A stretch of DNA of 45,156 nt, taken from Planctomycetota bacterium (GTDB taxonomy: Bacteria; Planctomycetota; Phycisphaerae; WQYP01). The DNA lies in assembly GCA_021799715.1 (NCBI GenBank), contig JAJYZY010000002.1:1-45156 (forward strand). The letters are read 5' to 3'. A model generated the notes under the pieces. It ran no database searches, was not told where the DNA came from, and was given only the letters and a program-made list of their open reading frames with translations. Of the stretch, positions 17,817 through 25,405 are shown in pieces (within the stretch, counting starts at the first letter, position 1; the number at the start of each line of letters is the position of its first letter). The position numbers and the translations under genes are program-made.

Positions 17817-19748
17817 TCACGTGGCGTAGCTGTGTAAACCCACATAGAAAAAGTTCACGCCAATCCAGTTAAACATCATGACCGCAAAGCCGAGTACGGA
17901 AAGCCATGCCGTCCAGTCCGGCCTGTACTTGGGTGTTACAAACCGCAGGTGAACGATAATCAGATACACCAGCCAAGTGACCAGCGCGAAAGTTTCCTTC
18001 GGGTCCCACTCCCATGGCCGTCCCCAACTGAAATCCGCCCAGACCGCGCCAAAAATAATGCCCGAACCCAAAAACCAGAAACCCATTTGTAAAATCACAA
18101 TGTTGGCGGCATCAAGTTGCAGCAGGAATTTATTGCGCCGTACCGCCAAATCCGCTGCCGCCGCCGGCGTGGAGGCCGCTGTTGGTCGAGATTGTGAAAA
18201 ATCGCCCATCTGCCCGGCCACCAATGATGAGCCAATGCCGCTGGCCATCGTCATGGTCGGTCCGCCGCCATGCCCCATCCCGTCCGCCGGATTCATGCGA
18301 TAATACAACTTCACCAGCAGGTACAACACGCCCAGACAGAAGCTCGCGGCAATTAAAGCATAGCTGCTGATCACGGTATTCACGTGGATATACAACCAAT
18401 AGGTATTCAGCACGCCATCCACGCGGCCAATATTCGCGCCGATGTTGGCTCCCAGAACGAACGGCACAACAAAGCACGCCGTCATCGCCAGAAATCCCAC
18501 AAAACTCATGGCCAGGCCGAACAAATTACTCTTCTTCCAATATTCCAATATCAGGCCGATCACACACCCGACAAACGCCGATCCCAAGACACTCTCGAAT
18601 TCATTTTGAATGGGAATTCGCCCGGCCAACCACCAGCGCACGCCCATGAATAGCGCGTGAACCAGCACGGCAGCCGTGAAGAATATCAGCGCCGGTTTGC
18701 GTACCGCCGGCACCGCGCCCACTGCCGCAATGACAAAAAGCGTCAAGGAAATGAAATACAAAAATACACCCACGATGGTCCCGTCAAACAACCGGTCATA
18801 CCATAATTCCACCAGTCTCTTAATATGGGATGGATACACCGCCGGATTGATGCGGGGAAGCACTTTGGCCAGTGTTTTGATTCCTTCATTGGCCTCCGAG
18901 GCGCTGTTATCCTGCCATCCCTGCCCCAATGATATTAAGCCCAACACAATACTTAGTGATTGCTGCCGGGTGTATCCGGGCACAGGCTTGATGTGGGCAT
19001 TCATTTTAAGCATTTTGCGCACGACTGATCCCGTATTGGGCAACAGGTCCAACGGCACCAGCCAATCCCCCGATTTCACCCCAGCCGCCGGCGGAACAAT
19101 TTTCATTTCCGCTGAAAGATTTTGAAACGTTTCCAGTGCGCGGCTGACTTCCGCCACGCCCGAACTTAGTGCGGCGGTAGAACTGATTTTCACCAGCAGA
19201 TGATGTACATCCGCCCTGGCCATAAAATCAGGGCTTACCGTGCCCTGTTCCAAAATACGCTTGGCCTCGGCCTTGGAAACCAGCCTTCCGAGTCGTTCAC
19301 GAATGGGCACCGTTTCGACAAATATGCAGTTCCGGTTATCCCAGGCCTGCGGACGAAAGGCCATGTCCAATACCGTGTAAAGCGGGTCCTGTCCGTTGAT
19401 GCTGTCAAAGCCGCAAATGGTATGCACCGTCTCACTGGCCCAACTGGCTATTGTCTTTACCTGATCATTGTTTTGCACCGCCAGAATCCGCAGTGGAGCA
19501 AGGTTGATGGCTTTCTTGAAGGCGGTGCGGTTCTGATGTTGAATTTCCTCAGTGCGCCGCATGAGTTTCATGCTGGGGATGGGATTGACCTGCGGTGAGC
19601 CGGGACCAATTTCCGGATGACCAGCCGGTAAATCCGCGGGTGAACCCTGCTGGATTGGCATGGCCGCCCGGGCAGTGATACCGGCCACAGCGGAAATTGC
19701 GATAACCAGTGCGATGGCCGTTGGAATGACAATGTGTTTAAGCTTCAT
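17817..19748 (-). CDS. ccsA: System II cytochrome c maturation protein CcsA with N-terminal periplasmic domain
   Basis: Haem-handling membrane protein that, with ResB, attaches haem to c-type cytochromes on the periplasmic side. The C-terminal half has about eight helices and the tryptophan-rich haem motif WADFSWGRPWEWDPKE (residues ~570-585), with conserved histidines in HVNTVISSYA and near the C terminus. Before the helices lies a ~300-residue hydrophilic region behind a signal-like helix (residues 5-28), larger than in minimal CcsA proteins. A Gly/Met-rich loop (GMGHGGGPTMTMASG) separates two helices. The ATG at 19748 has GAGG 7 nt upstream. The gene starts 24 bp after resB, so both are expected to be co-transcribed. 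Confidence 0.9.
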   Translation of the reverse strand: MKLKHIVIPTAIALVIAISAVAGITARAAMPIQQGSPADLPAGHPEIGPGSPQVNPIPSMKLMRRTEEIQHQNRTAFKKAINLAPLRILAVQNNDQVKTIASWASETVHTICGFDSINGQDPLYTVLDMAFRPQAWDNRNCIFVETVPIRERLGRLVSKAEAKRILEQGTVSPDFMARADVHHLLVKISSTAALSSGVAEVSRALETFQNLSAEMKIVPPAAGVKSGDWLVPLDLLPNTGSVVRKMLKMNAHIKPVPGYTRQQSLSIVLGLISLGQGWQDNSASEANEGIKTLAKVLPRINPAVYPSHIKRLVELWYDRLFDGTIVGVFLYFISLTLFVIAAVGAVPAVRKPALIFFTAAVLVHALFMGVRWWLAGRIPIQNEFESVLGSAFVGCVIGLILEYWKKSNLFGLAMSFVGFLAMTACFVVPFVLGANIGANIGRVDGVLNTYWLYIHVNTVISSYALIAASFCLGVLYLLVKLYYRMNPADGMGHGGGPTMTMASGIGSSLVAGQMGDFSQSRPTAASTPAAAADLAVRRNKFLLQLDAANIVILQMGFWFLGSGIIFGAVWADFSWGRPWEWDPKETFALVTWLVYLIIVHLRFVTPKYRPDWTAWLSVLGFAVMMFNWIGVNFFYVGLHSYAT

Positions 19749-19772
19749 GAATTCACCTCGTATTATGTTTAC

Positions 19773-21863
19773 CTACGCGGTTGCCGCAGACGGGCCGGAT
19801 GCTGATTCGCCGGGTCGCTTTTGTGCGGCGGCAAACCTAGCCAACTGCTGCTTTTTTATATTAAGCAAAACAGGCTTGATATAAAAGGCATAACCGATTC
19901 CAAAAATGATCAAGATCACTCCGACAATCATTGGATACAGTCCATTGGTGTTCCCAACGCCCAATACCGTAAAGGGTGTGCCGTCGGCCTGCTTACCAAA
20001 GCGCGCCTGAAAAAAGTGTTGCCCGTCCAGAGTCTCCGGATGATTCAAATGAATCACCGCGACCTTGGACTTATGGGTGCGCAAATTTGTAAATTCCACC
20101 TTGCTGATAAAATCACGGGGAAAACTGTTACCCCCCGGATAAAACAATTCCTTGCATGCCAGCAGCGTCAGAGCCGCCGGAAGTTTCCATTGAAGTGTCG
20201 AGAACACAAAACGGACCTTCCCTTTTCCGGGCACATTGACCGCCGTTGGAGCCAGATCACCATGCAGCCCGAATTGCTGAAACGGCACGAAAATCTGATT
20301 ATCCGTCCACTTCCCGCGCGATACCGCCAACTGTAGTACACAATGGCCCATGGTTTGTTCGAGTTGCGGCCGACGTTGGGCCGCGGGAATCAATTCCGGT
20401 CGATACACCACATTGGCCAGTTCCTGAACGGAAATACTGAATGGAATACCCGCGACCGCGGTCGCCACAGGATGACCGATCGCGATGGGATATTGCGTTA
20501 CCTTGCCCCCCGCCGCCCGCTGGATTACGGTAAGCTTCCCTGATTTATGCTCCACGATCCAGAATTGATACCGGCGGGCGTCTTCGTATCGAATATGAAT
20601 CTGATGGTCAATTTTCTTGGGAATCAGTTCCCGCTTGCCATGATTAAATATGAAATCGACCGTTTTCGTCGGATACCGGAACAACGCCACGCGTTGAAAG
20701 TGAAAAGCCTTTTTACCGCCATCCGTTCGATACACGTCGATCATATAGGCCTGGCTGTCGGCCCCCTGATACCCTTTGGACAGCAGCGGCATTTTAATTT
20801 CCCGCCGAGGAATAAGCGTATACCCCGTTCCATGCAGGGGTATTTTTTCATCAGGTTTAATCACCAGCACTTTCCGGAAATGGTCCGCCGGAACACTGAC
20901 TATCAAAGCGTTATTACCGTTGAAGCTGGTGGTAATATCCCGCAGGCGCCGGGCACTGGGATGGTAAAGATACTCTATGCCGCAGGGCAAACCGGAATCC
21001 GCCACGCGCAAGCGGGGTGTTTTTGCCAGCAGCCATTGTCCGCCGCTGGCCATTCCGGTTGCGCTTAAATTAAATTCCAGCGCCGGCGAACGCGCTGGTT
21101 CGCCCGGTTGGCGCGCAACGGCCAGAGCTTCCAGATGCGTATACGGATAATACCCCACCACCCGCACGTTCAGGGAAGATAGCGCTGGTGAAAGTTGTTT
21201 GAGCATTTTCTCCGGGGCTGTAATATTCAGCGGATGGTGATTCTCAGCCGATCGCTCTCTGAACAAGGGTAAAGACGGCAGAGGTAACATGGCGGATTTA
21301 CCCGGTGCCAAACTTGACACCATGAAAAGCGCCCGCTCTGAATTATCATAATAATGATGCACGGTTTGATGGAGAAAAATCCGAACCATGCCTTCTTTTT
21401 TCAGTCCGAAGTAGAAAAACAGGCCTATCAGCAGAATGATAATGCCGGTATGCACCATCCACACGCCGAGTTTATAAAGCGTTAAGGGAATTTTTCGCAG
21501 CGTGACCACGATAAGCGTTGTCGCCAGGAGCAACATAAGAATGACCATGGGAGGCGCGTTGAAAAAGCCCATGGTCGATACATCAAAATAGCTTCGCACA
21601 CTCGGCAAACCTGAACCAACGGCAATATAGGCGGTGGTCAGAAAAAGCCAGAGCAATCCAAGCTTTACCGAGCTGAAAAATCGCACCAGCCGACCAATCG
21701 GGCCGTTGTATCCGGCCAAGCGATCAAGAAATTGCCCCACCTTCGCCGGGCCGCGCCCAATACGTAGCATGATGCGCTCCGCCAACCATAATGGCGGAGC
21801 GGACTTGGATTCAACCGGAGCTGGTGTTGCGCCGGGGGGTGGTGCTTCAAGCGTGCGAGTCAT
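19773..21863 (-). CDS. resB: System II cytochrome c maturation protein ResB (Ccs1)
   Basis: Membrane partner of CcsA in cytochrome c maturation, thought to receive and hold haem and the apocytochrome. The 696 residues show three N-terminal membrane segments (~70-170; LGLLWLFLTTAYIAVGSG, then FFNAPPMVILMLLLATTLIV, then VWMVHTGIIILLIGLFFYF), a long periplasmic domain and one C-terminal helix (YPMIVGVILIIFGIGYAFYI). This is the ResB topology. The ATG at 21863 has GAGG 6 nt upstream. It is the first gene of resB-ccsA, and its upstream region carries a near-perfect CRP/FNR-like palindrome. Some bacteria fuse the two proteins; here they are separate. Confidence 0.88.
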   Translation of the reverse strand: MTRTLEAPPPGATPAPVESKSAPPLWLAERIMLRIGRGPAKVGQFLDRLAGYNGPIGRLVRFFSSVKLGLLWLFLTTAYIAVGSGLPSVRSYFDVSTMGFFNAPPMVILMLLLATTLIVVTLRKIPLTLYKLGVWMVHTGIIILLIGLFFYFGLKKEGMVRIFLHQTVHHYYDNSERALFMVSSLAPGKSAMLPLPSLPLFRERSAENHHPLNITAPEKMLKQLSPALSSLNVRVVGYYPYTHLEALAVARQPGEPARSPALEFNLSATGMASGGQWLLAKTPRLRVADSGLPCGIEYLYHPSARRLRDITTSFNGNNALIVSVPADHFRKVLVIKPDEKIPLHGTGYTLIPRREIKMPLLSKGYQGADSQAYMIDVYRTDGGKKAFHFQRVALFRYPTKTVDFIFNHGKRELIPKKIDHQIHIRYEDARRYQFWIVEHKSGKLTVIQRAAGGKVTQYPIAIGHPVATAVAGIPFSISVQELANVVYRPELIPAAQRRPQLEQTMGHCVLQLAVSRGKWTDNQIFVPFQQFGLHGDLAPTAVNVPGKGKVRFVFSTLQWKLPAALTLLACKELFYPGGNSFPRDFISKVEFTNLRTHKSKVAVIHLNHPETLDGQHFFQARFGKQADGTPFTVLGVGNTNGLYPMIVGVILIIFGIGYAFYIKPVLLNIKKQQLARFAAAQKRPGESASGPSAATA

Positions 21864-21879
21864 CTTGTTCCTCTACCGC

Positions 21880-21910
21880 GGGGTTGTTAGTAGCTTAGCA
21901 TTGCAACCCC
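21880..21910 (-). repeat. hairpin in the resB leader
   Basis: Perfect 7 bp stem GGGGTTG / CAACCCC with a 17-nt loop, read on the minus strand just after the predicted transcription start (about 21914) and 16 nt before the resB ATG. Its right arm ends close to the ribosome site (GAGG), so it could influence translation. No riboswitch class is recognised. Confidence 0.35.
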
Positions 21911-21920
21911 GAAACTGTGG

Positions 21921-21926
21921 ATTGTA
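21921..21926 (-). promoter_or_regulatory. candidate -10 element of the resB-ccsA promoter
   Basis: TACAAT on the minus strand (five of six matches to TATAAT) with no good -35 hexamer at 16-18 bp. That pattern is expected of an activator-dependent promoter. The predicted start is near 21914, giving a leader of about 51 nt. Confidence 0.45.
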
Positions 21927-21947
21927 GCGAATTGCCCGCGGCAAGTC

Positions 21948-21965
21948 TTGTGAAATTAATCACAA
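21948..21965. promoter_or_regulatory. CRP/FNR-type palindromic operator upstream of resB
   Basis: TTGTGA-AATTAA-TCACAA: six matched bases on each side of a 6 bp core, containing the full TGTGA-N6-TCACA arrangement recognised by CRP-type regulators. Its centre (21956.5) lies about 42 bp upstream of the predicted resB start, the position used by class II activators. No CRP/FNR-family gene is in this window, so the regulator is unknown. Confidence 0.55.
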
Positions 21966-21967
21966 AT

Positions 21968-21985
21968 TGAAAAATCGGATTTTCA
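21968..21985. repeat. second palindrome next to the CRP/FNR-like site
   Basis: TGAAAA-ATCGGA-TTTTCA: another 6-6-6 inverted repeat, 2 bp away, with centres exactly 20 bp apart. Its half-site differs from the first palindrome. It may be a second operator for a different protein or an AT-rich coincidence. Confidence 0.35.
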
Positions 21986-22329
21986 CCTACACATTTACGC
22001 ATTTCTAAAAAACCATCTGCCGCCTGTTGAGCGCCAGCTTGAATGCCATGAAGCTGTTCACTCACCGTCGGAACGACCCCACCTGTTCCTTACGCTATCA
22101 GCTCGCCACAGGTTTGCTCATTTACCCAAATCATATTCCAAAACCGGTCACCGCCCGATAAACGTTCGGGCCAGTTTAAAAACAATTCCGCCGGCGTCGT
22201 GCAGGCGCGCGGCGGAAACCCGCGGCCGGTTGGCTCAGACGGCAAATGAAAACACGAAGTTGATGTTGCACAGTCGATTATCGATATTCGTTGCAGTCCC
22301 GCCCGCAAGAGCCAATGAATTACTGGCGT

Positions 22330-22617
22330 TTACGCAATTTTTTCATCCGGCGGTTCGGCTAACGGATTTGGATCAACAATCGGCCCGGCGGATTGACCAC
22401 CGGCGTCAAAACGCAATTGACGGTCCACTTCCGCCTGTTCCAGTGGCGTTTTATCGTTGGGGTGCATGCGACGCCAAATCTCATCGCGATCCACCGACAC
22501 TTCCCGTGGCGCTTGAATCGCCAATCGAACGCTTCCACGTGACCATTTGACGACTTTTACTTCGATCTTCCCATCAATAATGATGCTCTGCCCTTCACCA
22601 CGGCTTAATGCCAGCAT
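22330..22617 (-). CDS. csrA: carbon storage regulator CsrA-like RNA-binding protein
   Basis: Small post-transcriptional regulator that binds GGA motifs in mRNA leaders and usually blocks translation. The first ~60 residues match CsrA: MLALSRGEGQSIIIDGKIEV, then VRLAIQAPREVSVDRDEIW. The total of 95 residues is longer than the common 60-75; the extra ~35 C-terminal residues are polar and Pro/Asp-rich. The ATG at 22617 has AGGG 6 nt upstream. It is monocistronic as far as seen, with its own extended -10 promoter and a 102-nt leader containing five GGA triplets. No flagellar genes or fliW are nearby. Confidence 0.92.
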   Translation of the reverse strand: MLALSRGEGQSIIIDGKIEVKVVKWSRGSVRLAIQAPREVSVDRDEIWRRMHPNDKTPLEQAEVDRQLRFDAGGQSAGPIVDPNPLAEPPDEKIA

Positions 22618-22725
22618 TGTCCACCCTTTCCGAGCGAGTTTCTCTACACACCTGCTTCCACAGAAGGGGCATTAACAACGCGGTTCCGGCCCATCCATGG
22701 CATTGCGGTTACCTGCAACCCCTAA

Positions 22726-22734
22726 ATTATACCA
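22726..22734 (-). promoter_or_regulatory. extended -10 promoter of csrA
   Basis: TGG-TATAAT on the minus strand: a perfect -10 hexamer (22726-22731) preceded by the TGn extension, which can replace a -35. The predicted start is near 22719, giving a leader of about 102 nt. Confidence 0.5.
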
Positions 22735-22804
22735 AACCGTCCGGAAAGTTTCATATTTGCGCCAATTTCTACAAAATTTTCATAGCCACCGCGATAACAA
22801 CCAT

Positions 22805-22829
22805 GACCGGCTCGGCTCAATAGCCGGTC
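22805..22829. repeat. inverted repeat upstream of csrA
   Basis: GACCGGC / GCCGGTC, a perfect 7 bp stem with an 11-nt loop, about 85 bp upstream of the predicted csrA start. Role unknown; it could be chance. Confidence 0.3.
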
Positions 22830-23188
22830 TACGCACAAAGTATGGCCGGCGAATTATTCCGCTTTAGTATTGACTTCATCGGCTGCGATTCCGCCCCGGG
22901 CCGAAGCGATTCGAGTGGAAAAAGTCGAGGCAATTCCGCCGCGCCATGCGGTCAAAATGGAACATCACCATCCGCTGATTCCGGATAGCCTTTTTTATAA
23001 TCCAACCCGAAAATGGATGAGGTTCTATTCGGGTATCACGCCGTGAAGTCCGCACAATAGCAACCCGCGGCCGCGAGCGCCGGCCAAATATGCATCGTCG
23101 CGGCAACATTGCTGGCCTTTCTGTACCGGTGCGCCTAACATTGGAGTCGTTAATCGGAAATGGATGTTACGGATAAAGGAAATGGTAT

Positions 23189-23656
23189 ATGGCACTAAAG
23201 GAAACACAGTCGGCACCGGCTTTTTCGCTACCCAGCACCTCGGGCAAAAATATCAGCTTGAAAGACTTAAAAGGAAAAAAAGTAGTCCTCTATTTTTATC
23301 CCAAGGATGATACTCCCGGTTGCACCAAGGAAGCGTGCAATTTCCGCGACGGCATTGTGGATTTGGAAAAATCCGGCGCGGTAGTCCTTGGTGTCAGCCC
23401 CGACGATGTGGCCAGCCACGTCAAATTTCAGAAGAAATTCAACCTGCCGTTTGCGTTACTCGCCGATACCGATCATACCCTGGCCGAGGCGTATGGGGTG
23501 TGGAAGGAAAAGTCCATGTACGGCAAAAAGTACATGGGCATTGAACGCACAACATTTATTATTGATGGCAAAGGCAAAATCGCCAGAATTTTCCCCAAGG
23601 TAAAAGTGGAGGATCATCACGCCGAGGTGCTGGCGGCGTTGGCGGAAATTCCTTAA
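23189..23656 (+). CDS. bcp: thiol peroxidase, peroxiredoxin Q/BCP family
   Basis: Cytoplasmic peroxiredoxin that reduces hydrogen peroxide and organic peroxides with electrons from thioredoxin. The 155-residue length is standard. The peroxidatic cysteine C45 lies in [15 protein letters not shown], with the resolving cysteine C50 five residues later, as in the E. coli enzyme. The catalytic threonine (T42) and the later arginine in [10 protein letters not shown] are present. The ATG at 23189 has AAGGA 8 nt upstream. It stands alone on the plus strand, convergent with the YmdB-type gene. A TATAAT about 190 bp upstream is the only promoter hint. Confidence 0.95.
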   Translation: MALKETQSAPAFSLPSTSGKNISLKDLKGKKVVLYFYPKDDTPGCTKEACNFRDGIVDLEKSGAVVLGVSPDDVASHVKFQKKFNLPFALLADTDHTLAEAYGVWKEKSMYGKKYMGIERTTFIIDGKGKIARIFPKVKVEDHHAEVLAALAEIP

Positions 23657-23702
23657 GATACTGCCGACCGGGCGGGGCTTTCAGCGGGCTGATTTTATTT
23701 TC

Positions 23703-24551
23703 CTAATACTCGGCCTTGCGGTAGCCGGGACGGTTGTCGTCGGCGTCGTAGGCAACGCTTTGTTCCGTGCCATGAACTTCCACGCGCTGGATGGAAGCGG
23801 CTTTTCCGGTTTTTTCGTCAATGCTTGCGAGAATCCCGCACATGCGCGGATCACCCGTGGCCACATCAAACATCTGCGGCATGCCGGTAGTAAAAAATTT
23901 GAGAATGCGCTCCGTCCGCCGGCCCAGCACACTGGCATACGGACCGGTCATGCCCACATCGGAAATAAACGCCGTTCCCCCCGGCAATACACGGGCATCT
24001 GCGGTCGGTGTATGCGTATGCGTGCCGAAACAAATGGAAACCCGGCCGTCAAGATACCAGCCCATGCCGACTTTTTCGCTGCTGGCTTCGGCGTGAAAAT
24101 CCACCACACGCACCAGCACATCGCGCGGCACTTCTTCCAACATGCGGTCAATAACCGGGTACGGACTATCAATGGGATCCATGTACACCCGCCCCATTAC
24201 CTGCAATACCGCAACGCTCACGCCACCGGCTGTCTTCGCCAGTGTCCAGCCCTTCCCAATGCTTTCCTTCGGAAAGTTTCCCGGTCGAATCAGTTGCGCG
24301 GACGTTTCCAGCAATTTGATGACTTCCCGCCGCCGGTACGTGTGGTCGCCCATGGTGCACACGTTGACGCCTGCGGCCAATAACTTTTCAAAAATTGAGG
24401 GCGTTAAACCGGACCCACCAGCCGAATTTTCCGCATTGGCCACCACCAGATCTACCTTACGCTCTTTAATAAAATCCGGAAGCTTTTCGATGATGACTTG
24501 CCGGCCCGGCCGGCCGATGATATCGCCAAGGCATAGAATATTTATGGACAT
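23703..24551 (-). CDS. YmdB/TIGR00282-type metallophosphoesterase
   Basis: A 282-residue calcineurin-like phosphoesterase. The family uses two metal ions; Bacillus YmdB hydrolyses 2',3'-cyclic nucleotides and affects RNA turnover and biofilm choice. Metal-binding motifs are all visible: CLGDIIGRPGR (D10), VANAENSAGG, TMGDHTYRRRE, VDFHAEASSEK and FGTHTHTPTAD. Length matches the family's ~260-280. The ATG at 24551 has AAGGA 12 nt upstream, rather distant. It lies 31 bp after a small membrane protein gene and is probably part of that operon. The physiological substrate here is not known. Confidence 0.92.
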   Translation of the reverse strand: MSINILCLGDIIGRPGRQVIIEKLPDFIKERKVDLVVANAENSAGGSGLTPSIFEKLLAAGVNVCTMGDHTYRRREVIKLLETSAQLIRPGNFPKESIGKGWTLAKTAGGVSVAVLQVMGRVYMDPIDSPYPVIDRMLEEVPRDVLVRVVDFHAEASSEKVGMGWYLDGRVSICFGTHTHTPTADARVLPGGTAFISDVGMTGPYASVLGRRTERILKFFTTGMPQMFDVATGDPRMCGILASIDEKTGKAASIQRVEVHGTEQSVAYDADDNRPGYRKAEY

Positions 24552-24582
24552 GGTGCTGGCCGATCCTTTCCAATGATGGCCG

Positions 24583-24861
24583 CTAATTTAACGGGCCGGC
24601 GAGATAATGAATGCTCAAAAAAAATACCAGTTGAATAACCACCGCAATCAGGGCCATGAAAAAAAGCACTTTCGCCGAAAACCAGACCGTGCCCCGCAGC
24701 AGGCTGGATAGGTCATCTCGCCGCACGGCCTGATACACCAGTGAAATGATCAGTACCAGCGGGAAAATCAGCAATAGCCAAATGGCCGTGAGGTGCGGAA
24801 CTTCGGAATACAGTGGATTGACCAAGGGAATCCACGCGACCATGGAAGGTATTGTCATCAT
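24583..24861 (-). CDS. small two-helix membrane protein
   Basis: A 92-residue protein I do not recognise. It has two clear membrane segments: about residues 26-44 (IWLLLIFPLVLIISLVYQA) and 63-86 (VLFFMALIAVVIQLVFFLSI), with a short charged loop (RRDDLSSLLR) between them. Its ATG overlaps the stop of the upstream gene as ATGA (24858-24861), so translation is probably coupled. A second Met follows directly. Position between another membrane protein and the YmdB-type gene suggests an operon, but no function can be assigned. Confidence 0.65.
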   Translation of the reverse strand: MMTIPSMVAWIPLVNPLYSEVPHLTAIWLLLIFPLVLIISLVYQAVRRDDLSSLLRGTVWFSAKVLFFMALIAVVIQLVFFLSIHYLAGPLN

Positions 24862-25334
24862 GGCCTGACCTCCATCGGATTGCCGGAAGTCGGAATATCC
24901 GATGCCGGATCACTGATGCGCATGAATAAATCCACCAACACCAGCAGATTCAACATGCCCGCCAACCCGCAATACGCGGTTGCAACTTCCTGAATCAGCG
25001 GCGCAAAGCCCGGCGGGTGATGCGATTTCGGAGGATAAAAATGCGGCTTGACCATATCCCCAGCCACTGCCGGCCAACCCGCCATATATTGCGCATAATC
25101 CCACAGGCGTTGACGCGGACGATTTAACGCGGGCAATCCGCCCAGCAGCAAGCCCAGAAAAAACAAACCGTGAATACCCAATGCAAAGACTGCGGCATGC
25201 TTCTTCCGCCCCACCATCCAATGCCCCAGACCGGGGACAAACCACCCCACCGCCAGCGCGATATACCCTATTGCGCCCGAACCGTTGTCCTCTGTTGATG
25301 AAGCCAAGAACCGCTCCAAAATCCGCCGCAACAT
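24858..25334 (-). CDS. membrane protein, possibly DUF6677-like
   Basis: A 158-residue protein with about three membrane segments. The start of the first reads ALAVGWFVPGLGHWMVGRKKHAAVF, a short landmark resembling a planctomycete family of small membrane proteins (DUF6677, from memory and unverified). The WFVPGLGHW-x-GRKK motif also recalls TM2-type proteins. The rest is a Pro/His-containing loop (YPPKSHHPPGF) and a helix before the C terminus. The ATG at 25334 has a GGAG only 1 nt away, which is too close, so the true start may differ. It overlaps the next gene by 4 nt. Confidence 0.62.
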   Translation of the reverse strand: MLRRILERFLASSTEDNGSGAIGYIALAVGWFVPGLGHWMVGRKKHAAVFALGIHGLFFLGLLLGGLPALNRPRQRLWDYAQYMAGWPAVAGDMVKPHFYPPKSHHPPGFAPLIQEVATAYCGLAGMLNLLVLVDLFMRISDPASDIPTSGNPMEVRP

Positions 25335-25405
25335 ACTCCAACCATGCGGCTCATTGAGCTTTTATACCGATTCAGGCGACATTTTGCCAATCTGCCCAAC
25401 CCGAA

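Larger units (their letters stand above)
21864..22329. other. intergenic region between resB and csrA
   Basis: This 466 bp stretch holds the resB promoter, two adjacent palindromes (21948-21985) and a leader hairpin. The half next to csrA contains only a 72-codon TTG-initiated frame (22090-22308, minus) without a ribosome site or recognisable similarity. I do not treat that frame as a gene. Confidence 0.55.
22618..23188. other. intergenic region between csrA and bcp
   Basis: This 571 bp stretch between divergent genes has the csrA promoter near its left end, an inverted repeat at 22805-22829, and a TATAAT at 22996-23001 (plus strand) that could serve bcp but lacks a good -35. A 77-codon Arg-rich frame (22876-23109, minus) is probably chance. 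No RNA gene is recognised. Confidence 0.5.

Noticed and set aside
22090..22308. 72-codon frame on the minus strand behind csrA
   Set aside because: TTG start, no ribosome site, no family resemblance, and an intergenic position; likely chance.
22996..23001. TATAAT as a firm bcp promoter
   Set aside because: No matching -35 or TGn extension, and it is 190 bp from the gene; kept only as a hint.
22876..23109. 77-codon Arg-rich frame on the minus strand between csrA and bcp
   Set aside because: Composition looks like non-coding sequence read in frame, and there is no supporting start signal.
23657..23702. Terminator between bcp and the YmdB-type gene
   Set aside because: Only a 4 bp stem (TCAG/CTGA) before a T-rich run; too weak to call.
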